A stretch of DNA of 64,000 bases, from positions 56,617,497-56,681,496 of the forward strand of contig NC_089851.1 of the NCBI RefSeq assembly GCF_036373705.1, given 5' to 3'. Positions 43,220 through 52,052 of the stretch are shown here, piece after piece. The notes under the pieces are model-generated. The model saw nothing but the letters and a program-made list of their open reading frames with translations. It made no database searches and was not told the DNA's origin. The position numbers and the translations under genes are program-made. How positions within the stretch are numbered: the first letter of the stretch is position 1; every line of letters begins with the position of its first letter. The DNA comes from Amia ocellicauda. Its lineage: Eukaryota; Chordata; Actinopteri; Amiiformes; Amiidae.

Positions 43220-46106
43220 GACTCTCGATATCTAACTCTCTTGCTTGCTATCGCTCCCCCAATGGTCAGTAGCATAGTAGCATAACAGCAGATCACGGAC
43301 CACTGTCAATCAGATGCTTGCCTTGCCGTCCATCCATCCATCCATCTATCTATCAATCTATCAATGACTCTCGATATCTAACTCTCTTACTTGCTATCGC
43401 TCCCCCAATGGTCAGTAGCATAGTAGCATAACAGCAGATCACGGACCACTGTCAATCAGATGCTTGCCTTGCCGTCCATCCATCCATCCATCTATCTATC
43501 TATCTATCAATGACTCTCGATATCTAACTCTCTTACTTGCTATCGCTCCCCCAATGGTCAGTAGCATAGTAGCATAACAGCAGATCACGGACCACTGTCA
43601 ATCAGATGCTTGCCTTGCCGTCCATCCATCCATCTATCTATCTATCTATCTATGACTCTTGATATCTAACTCTCTTGCTTGCTATCGCTCCCCCAATGGT
43701 CAGTAGCATAGTAGCATAACAGCAGATCACGGACCACTGTCACTCAGATGCTTGCCTTGCCGTCCATCCATCCATCCATCTATCTATCTATCTATCAATG
43801 ACTCTCGATATCTAACTCTCTTGCTTGCTATCGCTCCCCCAATGGTCAGTAGCATAGTAGCATAACAGCAGATCACGGACCACTGTCAATCAGATGCTTG
43901 CCTTGCCGTCCATCCATCCATCTATCTATCTATCTATCTATGACTCTTGATATCTAACTCTCTTGCTTGCTATCGCCCCCCCAATGGTCAGTAGCATAGT
44001 AGCATAACAGCAGATCACGGACCACTGTCAATCAGATGCTTGCCTTGCCGTCCATCCATCCATCTATCTATCTATCTATCTATCTATGACTCTCGATATC
44101 TAACTCTCTTGCTTGCTATCGCTCCCCCAATGGTCAGTAGCATAGTAGCATAACAGCAGATCACGGACCACTGTCAATCAGATGCTTGCCTTGCCGTCCA
44201 TCCATCCATCTATCTATCTATCTATCTATGACTCTCGATATCTAACTCTCTTGCTTGCTATCGCTCCCCCAATGGTCAGTAGCATAGTAGCATAACAGCA
44301 GATCACGGACCACTGTCAATCAGATGCTTGCCTTGCCGTCCATCCATCCATCCATCTATCTATCAATCTATCAATGACTCTCGATATCTAACTCTCTTAC
44401 TTGCTATCGCTCCCCCAATGGTCAGTAGCATAGTAGCATAACAGCAGATCACGGACCACTGTCAATCAGATGCTTGCCTTGCCGTCCATCCATCCATCCA
44501 TCTATCTATCTATCTATCAATGACTCTCGATATCTAACTCTCTTGCTTGCTATCGCTCCCCCAATGGTCAGTAGCATAGTAGCATAACAGCAGATCACGG
44601 ACCACTGTCACTCAGATGCTTGCCTTGCCGTCCATCCATCCATCCATCTATCTATCTATCTATCAATGACTCTCGATATCTAACTCTCTTGCTTGCTATC
44701 GCTCCCCCAATGGTCAGTAGCATAGTAGCATAACAGCAGATCACGGACCACTGTCAATCAGATGCTTGCCTTGCCGTCCATCCATCCATCTATCTATCTA
44801 TCTATCTATGACTCTTGATATCTAACTCTCTTGCTTGCTATCGCTCCCCCAATGGTCAGTAGCATTGTAGCATAACAGCAGATCACGGACCAATGTCAAT
44901 CAGATGCTTGCCTTGCCGTCCATCCATCCATCTATCTATCTATCTATCTATGACTCTCGATATCTAACTCTCTTGCTTGCTATCGCTCCCCCAATGGTCA
45001 GTAGCATAGTAGCATAACAGCAGATCACGGACCACTGTCAATCAGATGCTTGCCTTGCCGTCCATCCATCCATCTATCTATCTATCTATCTATGACTCTT
45101 GATATCTAACTCTCTTGCTTGCTATCGCCCCCCCAATGGTCAGTAGCATAGTAGCATAACAGCAGATCACGGACCACTGTCAATCAGATGCTTGCCTTGC
45201 CGTCCATCCATCCATCTATCTATCTATCTATCTATCTATGACTCTCGATATCTAACTCTCTTGCTTGCTATCGCTCCCCCAATGGTCAGTAGCATAGTAG
45301 CATAACAGCAGATCACGGACCACTGTCAATCAGATGCTTGCCTTGCCGTCCATCCATCCATCTATCTATCTATCTATCTATGACTCTTGATATCTAACTC
45401 TCTTGCTTGCTATCGCCCCCCCAATGGTCAGTAGCATAGTAGCATAACAGCAGATCACGGACCACTGTCAATCAGATGCTTGCCTTGCCGTCCATCCATC
45501 CATCTATCTATCTATCTATCTATCTATGACTCTCGATATCTAACTCTCTTGCTTGCTATCGCTCCCCCAATGGTCAGTAGCATAGTAGCAAAACAGCAGA
45601 TCATGGACCACTGTCAATCAGATGCTTGCCTTGCCGTCCATCCATCCATCTATCTATCTATCTATCTATGACTCTCGATATCTAACTCTCTTGCTTGCTA
45701 TCACTCCCCCAATGGTCAGTAGCATAGTAGCATAACAGCAGATCACGGACCACTGTCAATCAGATGCTTGCCTTGCCGTCCATCCATCCATCCATCTATC
45801 TATCTATCTATCAATGACTCTCGATATCTAACTCTCTTACTTGGTTTCGCTCACCCAATGGTCAGTAGCATAGTAGCATAACAGCAGATCACGGACCACT
45901 GTCAATCAGATGCTTGCCTTGCCGTCCATCCATCCATCTATCTATCTATCTATCTATGACTCTCGATATCTAACTCTCTTGCTTGCTATCGCTCCCCCAA
46001 TGGTCACGTATGTTGCATTCAACAACAAAGAAAATCGTGTGCTGGAAATGATTTTTGGCAACTGTGAAGGAACTGCACGACTGCAGCAACCACAACACCT
46101 CTGTCT

Positions 46107-46180
46107 GTCTCTGTGGTGCAATCGGTCAGCGTGTTTGGCTGTTAACCAAAAAGATGGTGGTTTGAATCCACCCAGGGACG
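46107..46180 (+). tRNA. tRNA-Asn(GTT), cassette 2
   Basis: A 74-nt cloverleaf with the same acceptor, anticodon (GTT) and T-stem sequences as cassette 1. The D stem has changed to GTGC/GCGT, with two G-T wobbles. The variable region is AAGAT. The T-loop again lacks C56 (TTTGAAT). TTTT at 46187-46190 is a Pol III terminator and is followed by a longer C run than in the other copies. Confidence 0.82.
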
Positions 46181-46344
46181 GCCCACTTTTCCCCCCCCCC
46201 CTTGTTATTGTTTCTACTTCTGGCGGACAGCTTGCCAGACTGTGGCTACAGTAACCTTAAGCTGCTTGCTGTGGACGGCCATCTTGCAAAAATGTATTGA
46301 GCGTTTAGAAACTTCCTTTCCATTGCCTAGGCCAACATAAACCA

Positions 46345-46418
46345 AGGCACTGCTGGGAGTCGAACCCAGGGTTTCCTGTTTACAAGACAGGCGCTTTGAC
46401 CAACTAAGCCACGGTGCC
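46345..46418 (-). tRNA. tRNA-Thr(TGT), cassette 2, first copy
   Basis: Same gene type as at 5573, but with a normal T-loop (TTCGACT) and a consensus B box GGTTCGACTCC. The anticodon loop CTTGTAA gives TGT. The C6-A67 acceptor mismatch remains. It differs from the adjacent tRNA-Thr(AGT) gene at about nine of 74 positions. Confidence 0.88.
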
Positions 46419-46460
46419 AGGACTCTCCCATTCCCCAGTGCCTACACTCAGGTGTAAGGC

Positions 46461-46491
<31 letters not shown>

Positions 46492-46570
46492 CAAAACAAA
46501 ACAAAACAAAACAAAACAAAACAAAACAAAACAAAACAAAACAAAACAAAACAAAACAAAACAAAACAAA
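46461..46570. repeat. (AAAAC)n microsatellite
   Basis: About 21 AAAAC units, the longest of the three tracts. Confidence 0.98.
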
Positions 46571-46857
46571 ATCTGGATGCAGGCTGCAACAAAGGAAGCA
46601 CACAGAGGTGAAAACGTAAGGTTGACGGGAGCAACAAGCTCCCTGTTGCGACTGTCCAGGGGCGGCAATGGGAATTGGACGTTGGCCGTAGCGCGTGTCC
46701 TTTGGGTTCTGGTTCTTCTTTACAAACCGGCGTCTGTCCAGTTGGCTTTCCGGTTCATTACGTCCTCTGATGGCTTTACGATAAGCCTATCTTGCTAAAA
46801 CTGATGGTCGACAAAGCATTAGCACAAGCTTCGCAAGGAGCACACAAAGCCCGCCTA
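46571..46857. other. Conserved tRNA spacer, second copy
   Basis: Near-identical to the spacer at 5780-6065, including the segment that normally flanks tRNA-Thr(AGT) on its 3' side. Here that segment leads into a tRNA-Thr(TGT) gene. No gene of its own is visible. Confidence 0.8.
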
Positions 46858-46931
46858 AGGCACTGCTGGGAGTCAAACCCAGGGTTTCCTGTTTACAAGA
46901 CAGATGCTTTGACCAACTAAGCCACGGTGCC
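46858..46931 (-). tRNA. tRNA-Thr(TGT), cassette 2, duplicated copy
   Basis: A 74-nt cloverleaf, anticodon TGT. The T-loop has T at 56 as in cassette 1. Positions 26-27 read AT instead of GC, making a T-G pair at the top of the anticodon stem. Its 3' flank on the minus strand matches the flank of tRNA-Thr(AGT), not that of the other TGT copies. The gene is therefore a chimera created by recombination within or next to tRNA-Thr sequence. Confidence 0.83.
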
Positions 46932-46972
46932 AGGACACTCCCATTCCCCAGTGCCTACACTCAGGCGTAAGG

Positions 46973-46973
46973 C

Positions 46974-47004
<31 letters not shown>

Positions 47005-47019
47005 CAAAACAAAACAAAA
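46973..47019. repeat. (AAAAC)n microsatellite, short
   Basis: About 8 AAAAC units next to the duplicated tRNA-Thr(TGT). Confidence 0.97.
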
Positions 47020-47305
47020 TCTGGATGCAGACAGCAACAAAGGAAGCACACAGAGGTGAAAACGTAAGGTTGACGGGAGCAACAAGCTCCCTGTTGCGAC
47101 TGTCCAGGGGCGGCAATGGGAATTGGACGTTGGCCGTAGCGCGTGTCCTTTGGGTTCTGGTTCTTCTTTACAAACCGGCGTCTGTCCAGTTGGCTTTCCG
47201 GTTCATTACGTCCTCTGATGGCTTTACGATAAGCCTATCTTGCTAAAACTGATGGTCGACAAAGCAGAAGCACAAGCTTCGCAAGGAGCACAGAAAGCCC
47301 GCCTA
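47020..47305. other. Conserved tRNA spacer, third copy
   Basis: Same sequence as at 5780-6065, with only scattered substitutions. No separate gene is visible. Confidence 0.8.
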
Positions 47306-47379
47306 AGGCACCGCTGGGATTTGAACCCAGGACCTCCTGTTTACTAGACAGGCGCTTTAACCAACTAAGCCACGGCGCC
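47306..47379 (-). tRNA. tRNA-Thr(AGT), cassette 2
   Basis: Matches the tRNA-Thr(AGT) of cassette 1 over the gene body: full acceptor, D, anticodon (AGT) and T stems and consensus A and B boxes. Such sequence conservation between cassettes over 40 kb apart fits recent duplication or ongoing homogenisation. Confidence 0.93.
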
Positions 47380-47400
47380 AAATCTGCCACTGCTGCTGCT

Positions 47401-48252
47401 GATAGTAGAATAACAGCAGATCACGGACCGCTGTCAATCAGGTTCTTGCCTTGCCGTCCATCCATCCATCCATCTATCTATGACTCTCAATATCTAACTC
47501 TCTTGCTTGCTATCGCTCCCCCAATGGTCAGTAGCATAGTAGCATAACAGCAGATCACGGACCACTGTCAATCAGGTGCTTGCCTTGCCGTCCATCCATC
47601 CATCTGTCTATCTATCTATCTATGACTCTTGACATCTAACTCTCTTGCTTGCTATCGCTCCCCCAATGGTCAGAAGCAAAGTAGCATAACAGCAGATCAC
47701 GGACCACTGTCAATCAGATGCTTGCCTTGCCGTCCATCCATCCATCCATCTATCTATCTATCTATCAATGACTCTCGATATCTAACTCTCTTGCTTGCTA
47801 TCGCTCCCCCAATGGTCAGTAGCATAGTAGCATAACAGCAGATCACGGACCACTGTCAATCAGATGCTTGCCTTGCCGTCCATCCATCCATCTATCTATC
47901 TATCTATCTATGACTCTTGATATCTAACTCTCTTGCTTGCTATCGCCCCCCCAATGGTCAGTAGCATAGTAGCATAACAGCAGATCACGGACCACTGTCA
48001 ATCAGATGCTTGCCTTGCCGTCCATCCATCCATCTATCTATCTATCTATCTATCTATGACTCTCGATATCTAACTCTCTTGCTTGCTATCGCTCCCCCAA
48101 TGGTCAGTAGCATAGTAGCATAACAGCAGATCACGGACCACTGTCAATCAGATGCTTGCCTTGCCGTCCATCCATCCATCCATCTATCTATCTATCTATC
48201 TATGACTCTCGATATCTAACTCTCTTGCTTGCTATCGCTCCCCCAATGGTCA
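47401..48252. repeat. Satellite array, right-end domain (about 6 monomers)
   Basis: Six monomers of mixed type between cassettes 2 and 3. The first is the cassette-adjacent variant with CTCTCAATATC. One has TCAGAAGCAAAG in place of TCAGTAGCATAG. No gene is visible. Confidence 0.95.
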
Positions 48253-48352
48253 CGTATGTTGCATTCAACAACAAAGAAAATCGTGTGCTGGAAATGATTT
48301 TTGGCAACTGTGAAGGAACTGCACGACTGCAGCAACCACAACACCTCTGTCT

Positions 48353-48426
48353 GTCTCTGTGGCGCAATCGGTCAGCGTGTTTGGCTGTTAACCAAAAGGA
48401 TGGTGTTTTGAATCCACCCAGGGACG
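48353..48426 (+). tRNA. tRNA-Asn(GTT)-like, cassette 3, probably decaying
   Basis: Same 74-nt framework and anticodon GTT, with a TTTT terminator at 48433-48436. The T stem is GGTGT against CCACC, leaving a T53-C61 mismatch, and the T-loop again lacks C56. Two defects in the T arm and B box make this the weakest of the three tRNA-Asn copies, probably a pseudogene. Confidence 0.75.
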
Positions 48427-48590
48427 GCCCACTTTTCCCCCCGCCCCTTGTTATTGTTTCTACTTCTGGCGGACAGCTTGCCAGACTGTGGCTACAGTAA
48501 CCTTAAGCTGCTTGCTGTGGACGGCCATCTTGCAAAAATGTATTGAGCGTTTAGAAACTTCCTTTCCATTGCCTAGGCCAACATAAACCA

Positions 48591-48664
48591 AGGCACTGCT
48601 GGGAGTCGAACCCAGGGTTTCCTGTTTACAAGACAGGCGCTTTGACCAACTAAGCCACGGTGCC
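48591..48664 (-). tRNA. tRNA-Thr(TGT), cassette 3
   Basis: A 74-nt cloverleaf, anticodon TGT, with normal T-loop TTCGACT and consensus A and B boxes, like the first copy of cassette 2. It keeps the C6-A67 acceptor mismatch. It is the last tRNA before the array boundary. Confidence 0.87.
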
Positions 48665-48715
48665 AGGACTCTCCCATTCTCCAGTACCTACACCCAGGCG
48701 TAAGAAACAAAACAA

Positions 48716-49247
48716 CTGCTTGAGGCAGACCCTCACCTGATCACCACATGTGGTTACACTTTAAGAAGGGGTGAGTTTAAGGTCATCGGTAACATCACAA
48801 AGGTTGGCAGCATTTTACATGAATATGTAAAGTAAAAAACACACACTACATGTAAATAAGCCATAATACTTGTTTAGTGTATGTAAGCTCGTTCTGTAAT
48901 CATACATCATCCATACTAGTATTTAATAATTGAATTAACTATACACAACCTACTTGCTCAATTCACTCTTGTTACCGTGTAATTACAGTGCAAGTAAATT
49001 GTAATAATTGTAGCGTTGTATATTGGGCCATATTTTACATGTAACTATATATTTCATATTTGTCCAATTAATGTACATTTGTCTTTGTTTTTTTTAGCTG
49101 GTACCAAAACATTGGTCTCTGGAACTAAAAGGTCGGAAATTGGAAGAACTATTAATGACAAATGAATGACCGCTGATACAAGTAAATAGTGTTTCCTCAA
49201 ATCTAAAGTGAGACCTTTTTGAATGAATCTGTAATACATGCCCTATA
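48716..49247. other. Flank between the array edge and the Tc1 element
   Basis: AT-rich sequence with no satellite, tRNA or long ORF. The only notable item is an exon-like segment near 49.1 kb, listed separately. Confidence 0.6.
49098..49169 (+). CDS. Exon-like segment, unrecognised
   Basis: A polypyrimidine tract ending TTTTTTTTAG is followed by a 23-codon open stretch (begins LVPKHWSLEL, ends in TGA at 49167) that reads like ordinary protein. This resembles a terminal exon. No upstream exon was identified and the product is not recognised. It could be a relic or chance. Confidence 0.25.
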   Translation: MVPKHWSLELKGRKLEELLMTNE

Positions 49248-50430
49248 CACTCACCTAAAGGATTATTAGGAACACCTGTTCAATTTCTCATTAATGCAAT
49301 TATCTAACCAACCAATCACATGGCAGTTGCTTCAATGCATTTAGGGGTGTAGTCCTGGTCAAGACAATCTCCTGAACTCCAAACTGAATGTCTGAATGGG
49401 AAAGAAAGGTGATTTAAGCCATTTTGAGTGTGGCATGGTTGTTGGTGCCAGACGGGCCGGTCTGAGTATTTCACAATCTGCTCAGTTACTGGGATTTTCA
49501 CGCACAACCATTTCTAGGGTTTACAAAGAATGGTGTGAAAAGGGAAAAACATCCAGTATGCGGCAGTCCTGTGGGCGAAAATGCCTTGTTGATGCTAGAG
49601 GTCAGAGGAGAATGGGCCGACTGATTCAAGCTGATAGAAGAGCAACTTTGACTGAAATAACCACTCGTTACAACCGAGGTATGCAGCAAAGCATTTGTGA
49701 AGCCACAACACGTACAACCTTGAGGCGGATGGGCTACAACAGCAGAAGACCCCACCGGGTACCACTCATCTCCACTACAAATAGGAGAAAGAGGCTACAA
49801 TTTGCACAAGCTCACCAAAATTGGACAGTTGAAGACTGAAAAAATGTTGCCTGGTCTGATGAGTCTCGATTTCTGTTGAGACATTCAGATGGTAGAGTCA
49901 GAATTTGGCGTAAACAGAATGAGAACATGGATCCATCATGCCTTGTTACCACTGTGCAGGCTGGTGGTGGTGGGGGATGTTTTCTTGGCACACTTTATGC
50001 CCCTTATTGCCAATTGGGCATCGTTTAAATGCCACGGCCTACCTGAGCATTGTTTCTGACCATGTCCATCCCTTTATGACCACCATGTACCCATCCTCTG
50101 ATGGCTACTTCCAGCAGGATAATGCACCATGTCACAAAGGTCGAATCATTTCAAATTGGTTTCTTGAACATGACAATGAGTTCACTGTACTAAACTGGCC
50201 CCCACAGTTACCAGATCTCAGCCCAATAGAGCATCTTTGGGATGTGGTGGAACGGGAGCTTTGTGCCCTGGATGTGCATCCCACAAATCTCCATCAATTG
50301 CAAGATGCTATCCTATCAATATGGGCCAACATTTCTAAAGAATGCTTTCAGCACCTTGTTGAATCAATGCCACGTAGAATTAAGGCAGTTCTGAAGGCAA
50401 AAGTGGGTCAAACACCAAGTGAGTACCAAG
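49248..50430 (+). mobile_element. Tc1/mariner element, DD36E type, 3' end damaged
   Basis: The 5' terminal repeat begins CACTCACCTAAAGGATTATT directly after a TA target dinucleotide at 49246-49247; I recognise this terminus from vertebrate Tc1-like elements. A transposase relic fills the interior. The matching inverted repeat at the 3' side is missing; only a weak remnant (AGTGAGTA near 50420) may remain. The element cannot move on its own. Confidence 0.85.
49396..50430 (+). pseudogene. Tc1/mariner transposase (DD36E), broken
   Basis: The first 147 codons form the paired helix-turn-helix DNA-binding region, for example LSISQSAQLLGFSRTTISRV at about residues 23-42. A TGA at 49837-49839 interrupts it where the family has a Trp. 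The same frame then carries the first catalytic Asp (WSDES, codon at 49858). A net frameshift near 49970 moves the rest into another frame. That frame holds the second Asp (QQDNAPCH, codon at 50118) and the Glu (SPIEHLWD, codon at 50229). The two codons are 37 apart, so 36 residues separate them: the DD36E spacing, not the DD34E of classic Tc1. Open frame after about 50430 reads into AT-rich flank and is probably not transposase. Confidence 0.87.
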
Positions 50431-50970
50431 TGAAATCTATTAAAGTATTGAAGTATCCCAATGTTATAAGTTACACTTCATGTATACATGTGTTTGGAAG
50501 TTTATCCAAATATATTCTACCAGTATATTTAGAATGCAACATTTTCGCAGTCTAATATATTCACAGTATACAATACATGCAATATGAGATTGTTGTGTAT
50601 TTAGCAGTATACTAAATGTATATTATAAGGAGACATATATGTATGCATTTTTATATATTTAGTATAAAATACATGTGTAGATGTTACAGTATATTTGCAT
50701 ATAATTATATATATTAAAAACAAGTTTACATATAATTCTGAATATACTTAAGTTATATTAAGCAATATTTGTATTGTATAATATAGTGTATTTGACCATA
50801 TTTATGTATCAAGTGACATACTAAAACTGCAATTGATATTTAAAAGTATATTTTCACCATATATTATAAAATGGTATGCACATTTATAAAACATATTAAT
50901 ACATTAAAATACATTTCATATTTCAGAATAATATATATTTTTAAATATTTTATTTTTGTAAGGGTATCTT
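50431..50970. other. AT-rich intergenic stretch
   Basis: Strongly AT-rich, with many TATA- and GTATATT-like words. No gene, tRNA or clear element end was found. Confidence 0.6.
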
Positions 50971-50976
50971 CCATAA

Positions 50977-51162
50977 ATGCAGTTTTACCAAACAAAGGAA
51001 AACCAGGAAAGGTTGGTGGAGGAGATTACGCAGTTTTGGCAGCCCATTCTGAAACCCACTGCAGAATATATTCTGGCAGGAGGTCTGATTAAAATACTGG
51101 AAAATCTTCAATCAAAGTCAAGAAATGTGTCAAAAGGCTTCCAGTTTCCTTTCCTGCCATGA
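50977..51162 (+). CDS. Coding-like segment, unrecognised
   Basis: A 61-codon open frame (MQFYQTKENQERLVEE...) with ordinary amino-acid composition and higher GC than its flanks. The middle is hydrophilic, then AEYILAGGLIKILENL looks like an amphipathic helix. No family recognised. It may be a lone exon or a fragment of a transposon protein. Confidence 0.3.
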   Translation: MQFYQTKENQERLVEEITQFWQPILKPTAEYILAGGLIKILENLQSKSRNVSKGFQFPFLP

Positions 51163-51474
51163 GAAGTATGCTGATTTCAGAACCTCTATGAAATAGATTC
51201 CTTATTTTTCAAAAAATAAGTAATGGTTATTTTTTTCACTGTTTCCTCAATATATTAATAATAAACTGTTTTATTTTTTTCTGCAAAATAAGTAAAGTTT
51301 ACTTATTTATTTCTGGAGAAATAAGTAATAGTTACTCATTCCTTATTTCTGTTTCCCTGTTTTTTCACAAAATAAGTAATGGTTATTTCAAAAATCCCTG
51401 TTTACAAATGTAAGGACTTATAGCACAACAGCATTACATACAGATAGATAACATACATTAGTTATTATGCTAAC
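51163..51474. repeat. Degenerate AAATAAGTAA motif cluster
   Basis: Four copies of an AAAATAAGTAATGGTTATTT-like 20-mer near 51213, 51285, 51318 and 51369, within AT-rich DNA. The motif is close to self-complementary (AAATAAGTAA with TTACTTATTT). No gene. Confidence 0.55.
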
Positions 51475-52052
51475 AAGTGTCCATTATAAACAATCTATTA
51501 ACAAATTATTGATTATGTTATTGTTATATGATTATTACAAATTATACATATATTAGACATTTTTATTTAAACATTTTTGCTATACTATGTAGTTTGCATG
51601 TTCTCCCCGTGTCCACGTGGGTTTCCTCCCACCGTCCAAAGACATGTGGGTTAGGTTAATTGGCTTCTCTAAATTGCCCTGTATGTGGGTGTGTCTGCGT
51701 GTGTGTGTGTGTGTGTGTGTTGCCCAGCGATGGACTGGGGTCCCGTCCTGGGTGTATTCCTGCCTTGTGCCCTTTGCCTGCCGGGATCAGTGCTCGGCGA
51801 CCTTCGCCAGGATAACTGGTTTCAAAAATGGATGGATAATAGCAGTAATTAACTGGCATGGCAGTTAATGATAATAGATTGATATCGGTGTGCGAATGTC
51901 ATGTTATTATACCCTTTATTAAATATGTTATTAAATACCTTAAAACATATTATAGCAAAAAAGTTTAAAAATGTCTAATATATTTATAATTTGTAAAATT
52001 AATCATATAATAATAACATAACATGTTAATAGATTGTTTATAATGGACACTT
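51475..52052. mobile_element. Fold-back element with inverted arms of about 105 bp
   Basis: 51475-51584 and 51951-52052 are reverse complements with only small gaps. Both outer ends read AAGTGTCCATTATAAACAAT in the appropriate orientation. This fits a non-autonomous DNA transposon (MITE or fold-back type). Class is unknown: no transposase, and target-site duplications are not obvious. A retrotransposon 3' end lies in the loop. Confidence 0.7.
51592..51838 (+). mobile_element. Non-LTR retrotransposon 3' end (L2/RTE-like, class uncertain)
   Basis: Contains the words GTTTGCATGTTCTCCC, GTGGGTTTCCTCCCACCGTC, CAAAGACATG and GGACTGGGGTCCCGTCCTGG, and ends in a short ATGGATGGAT tail. This is a 3' terminal sequence common in fish genomes. 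A (GT)n run of about 12 units lies inside at 51697-51720. It is only the 5'-truncated tail; no reverse transcriptase is present. Confidence 0.65.

Larger units (their letters stand above)
6161..46006. repeat. Satellite array, domain B (about 275 monomers, higher-order)
   Basis: Monomers are mostly exactly 142 or 146 bp and differ by a small set of diagnostic variants: CTCTTGATATC versus CTCTCGATATC; CATTGTAGC plus CCAATGTC versus CATAGTAGC plus CCACTGTC; CACTCAGATG; CTCTTACTTG, CTCTTACGTG, CTCTTAATTG or CTCTTGCTTG; and TCTATCAATG before the GATATC segment. Variants recur in fixed order, so the array is organised in higher-order repeats. Nearly every monomer contains GATATC (an EcoRV site). 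No gene is visible over nearly 40 kb; the recurring 60-74-codon ORFs are satellite translations. Copy number depends on how the assembly resolved near-identical units. Confidence 0.96.
46007..47400. other. tRNA cassette 2, with an internal duplication
   Basis: The entry and exit points in the satellite monomer are the same as in cassette 1. Gene order is tRNA-Asn (+), tRNA-Thr(TGT) (-), (AAAAC)n, spacer, a second tRNA-Thr(TGT) (-), short (AAAAC)n, spacer, tRNA-Thr(AGT) (-). The extra unit accounts for the length difference from cassette 1 (1394 versus 926 bp). The satellite monomer that follows carries the same rare variants (CCGCTGTCAATCAGGTTC and CTCTCAATATC) as the one following cassette 1. 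Confidence 0.92.
48253..48715. other. tRNA cassette 3, truncated; right edge of the array
   Basis: Same entry junction as cassettes 1 and 2, with tRNA-Asn (+) and tRNA-Thr(TGT) (-). Homology stops just after GTAAGAAACAAAACAA, at the point where the other cassettes begin their (AAAAC)n tract. Beyond this the sequence is neither cassette nor satellite, so this is the array boundary. Confidence 0.9.

Noticed and set aside
1-48252. Many ORFs of 60-114 codons within the satellite and cassettes (HPSIYLSIY-type products)
   Set aside because: They are translations of the TCCA/TCTA tract and monomer core. They recur only because the DNA recurs, have no independent start context, and the longest ones run through the tRNA-Asn gene.
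1-48252. CRISPR array
   Set aside because: The repeats are contiguous with no unique spacers, the unit is about 145 bp, and the DNA is eukaryotic.
1-48252. Centromere assignment for the array
   Set aside because: Higher-order structure alone is not enough. No CENP-B-like box was seen in the monomer, and cytogenetic position is unknown.
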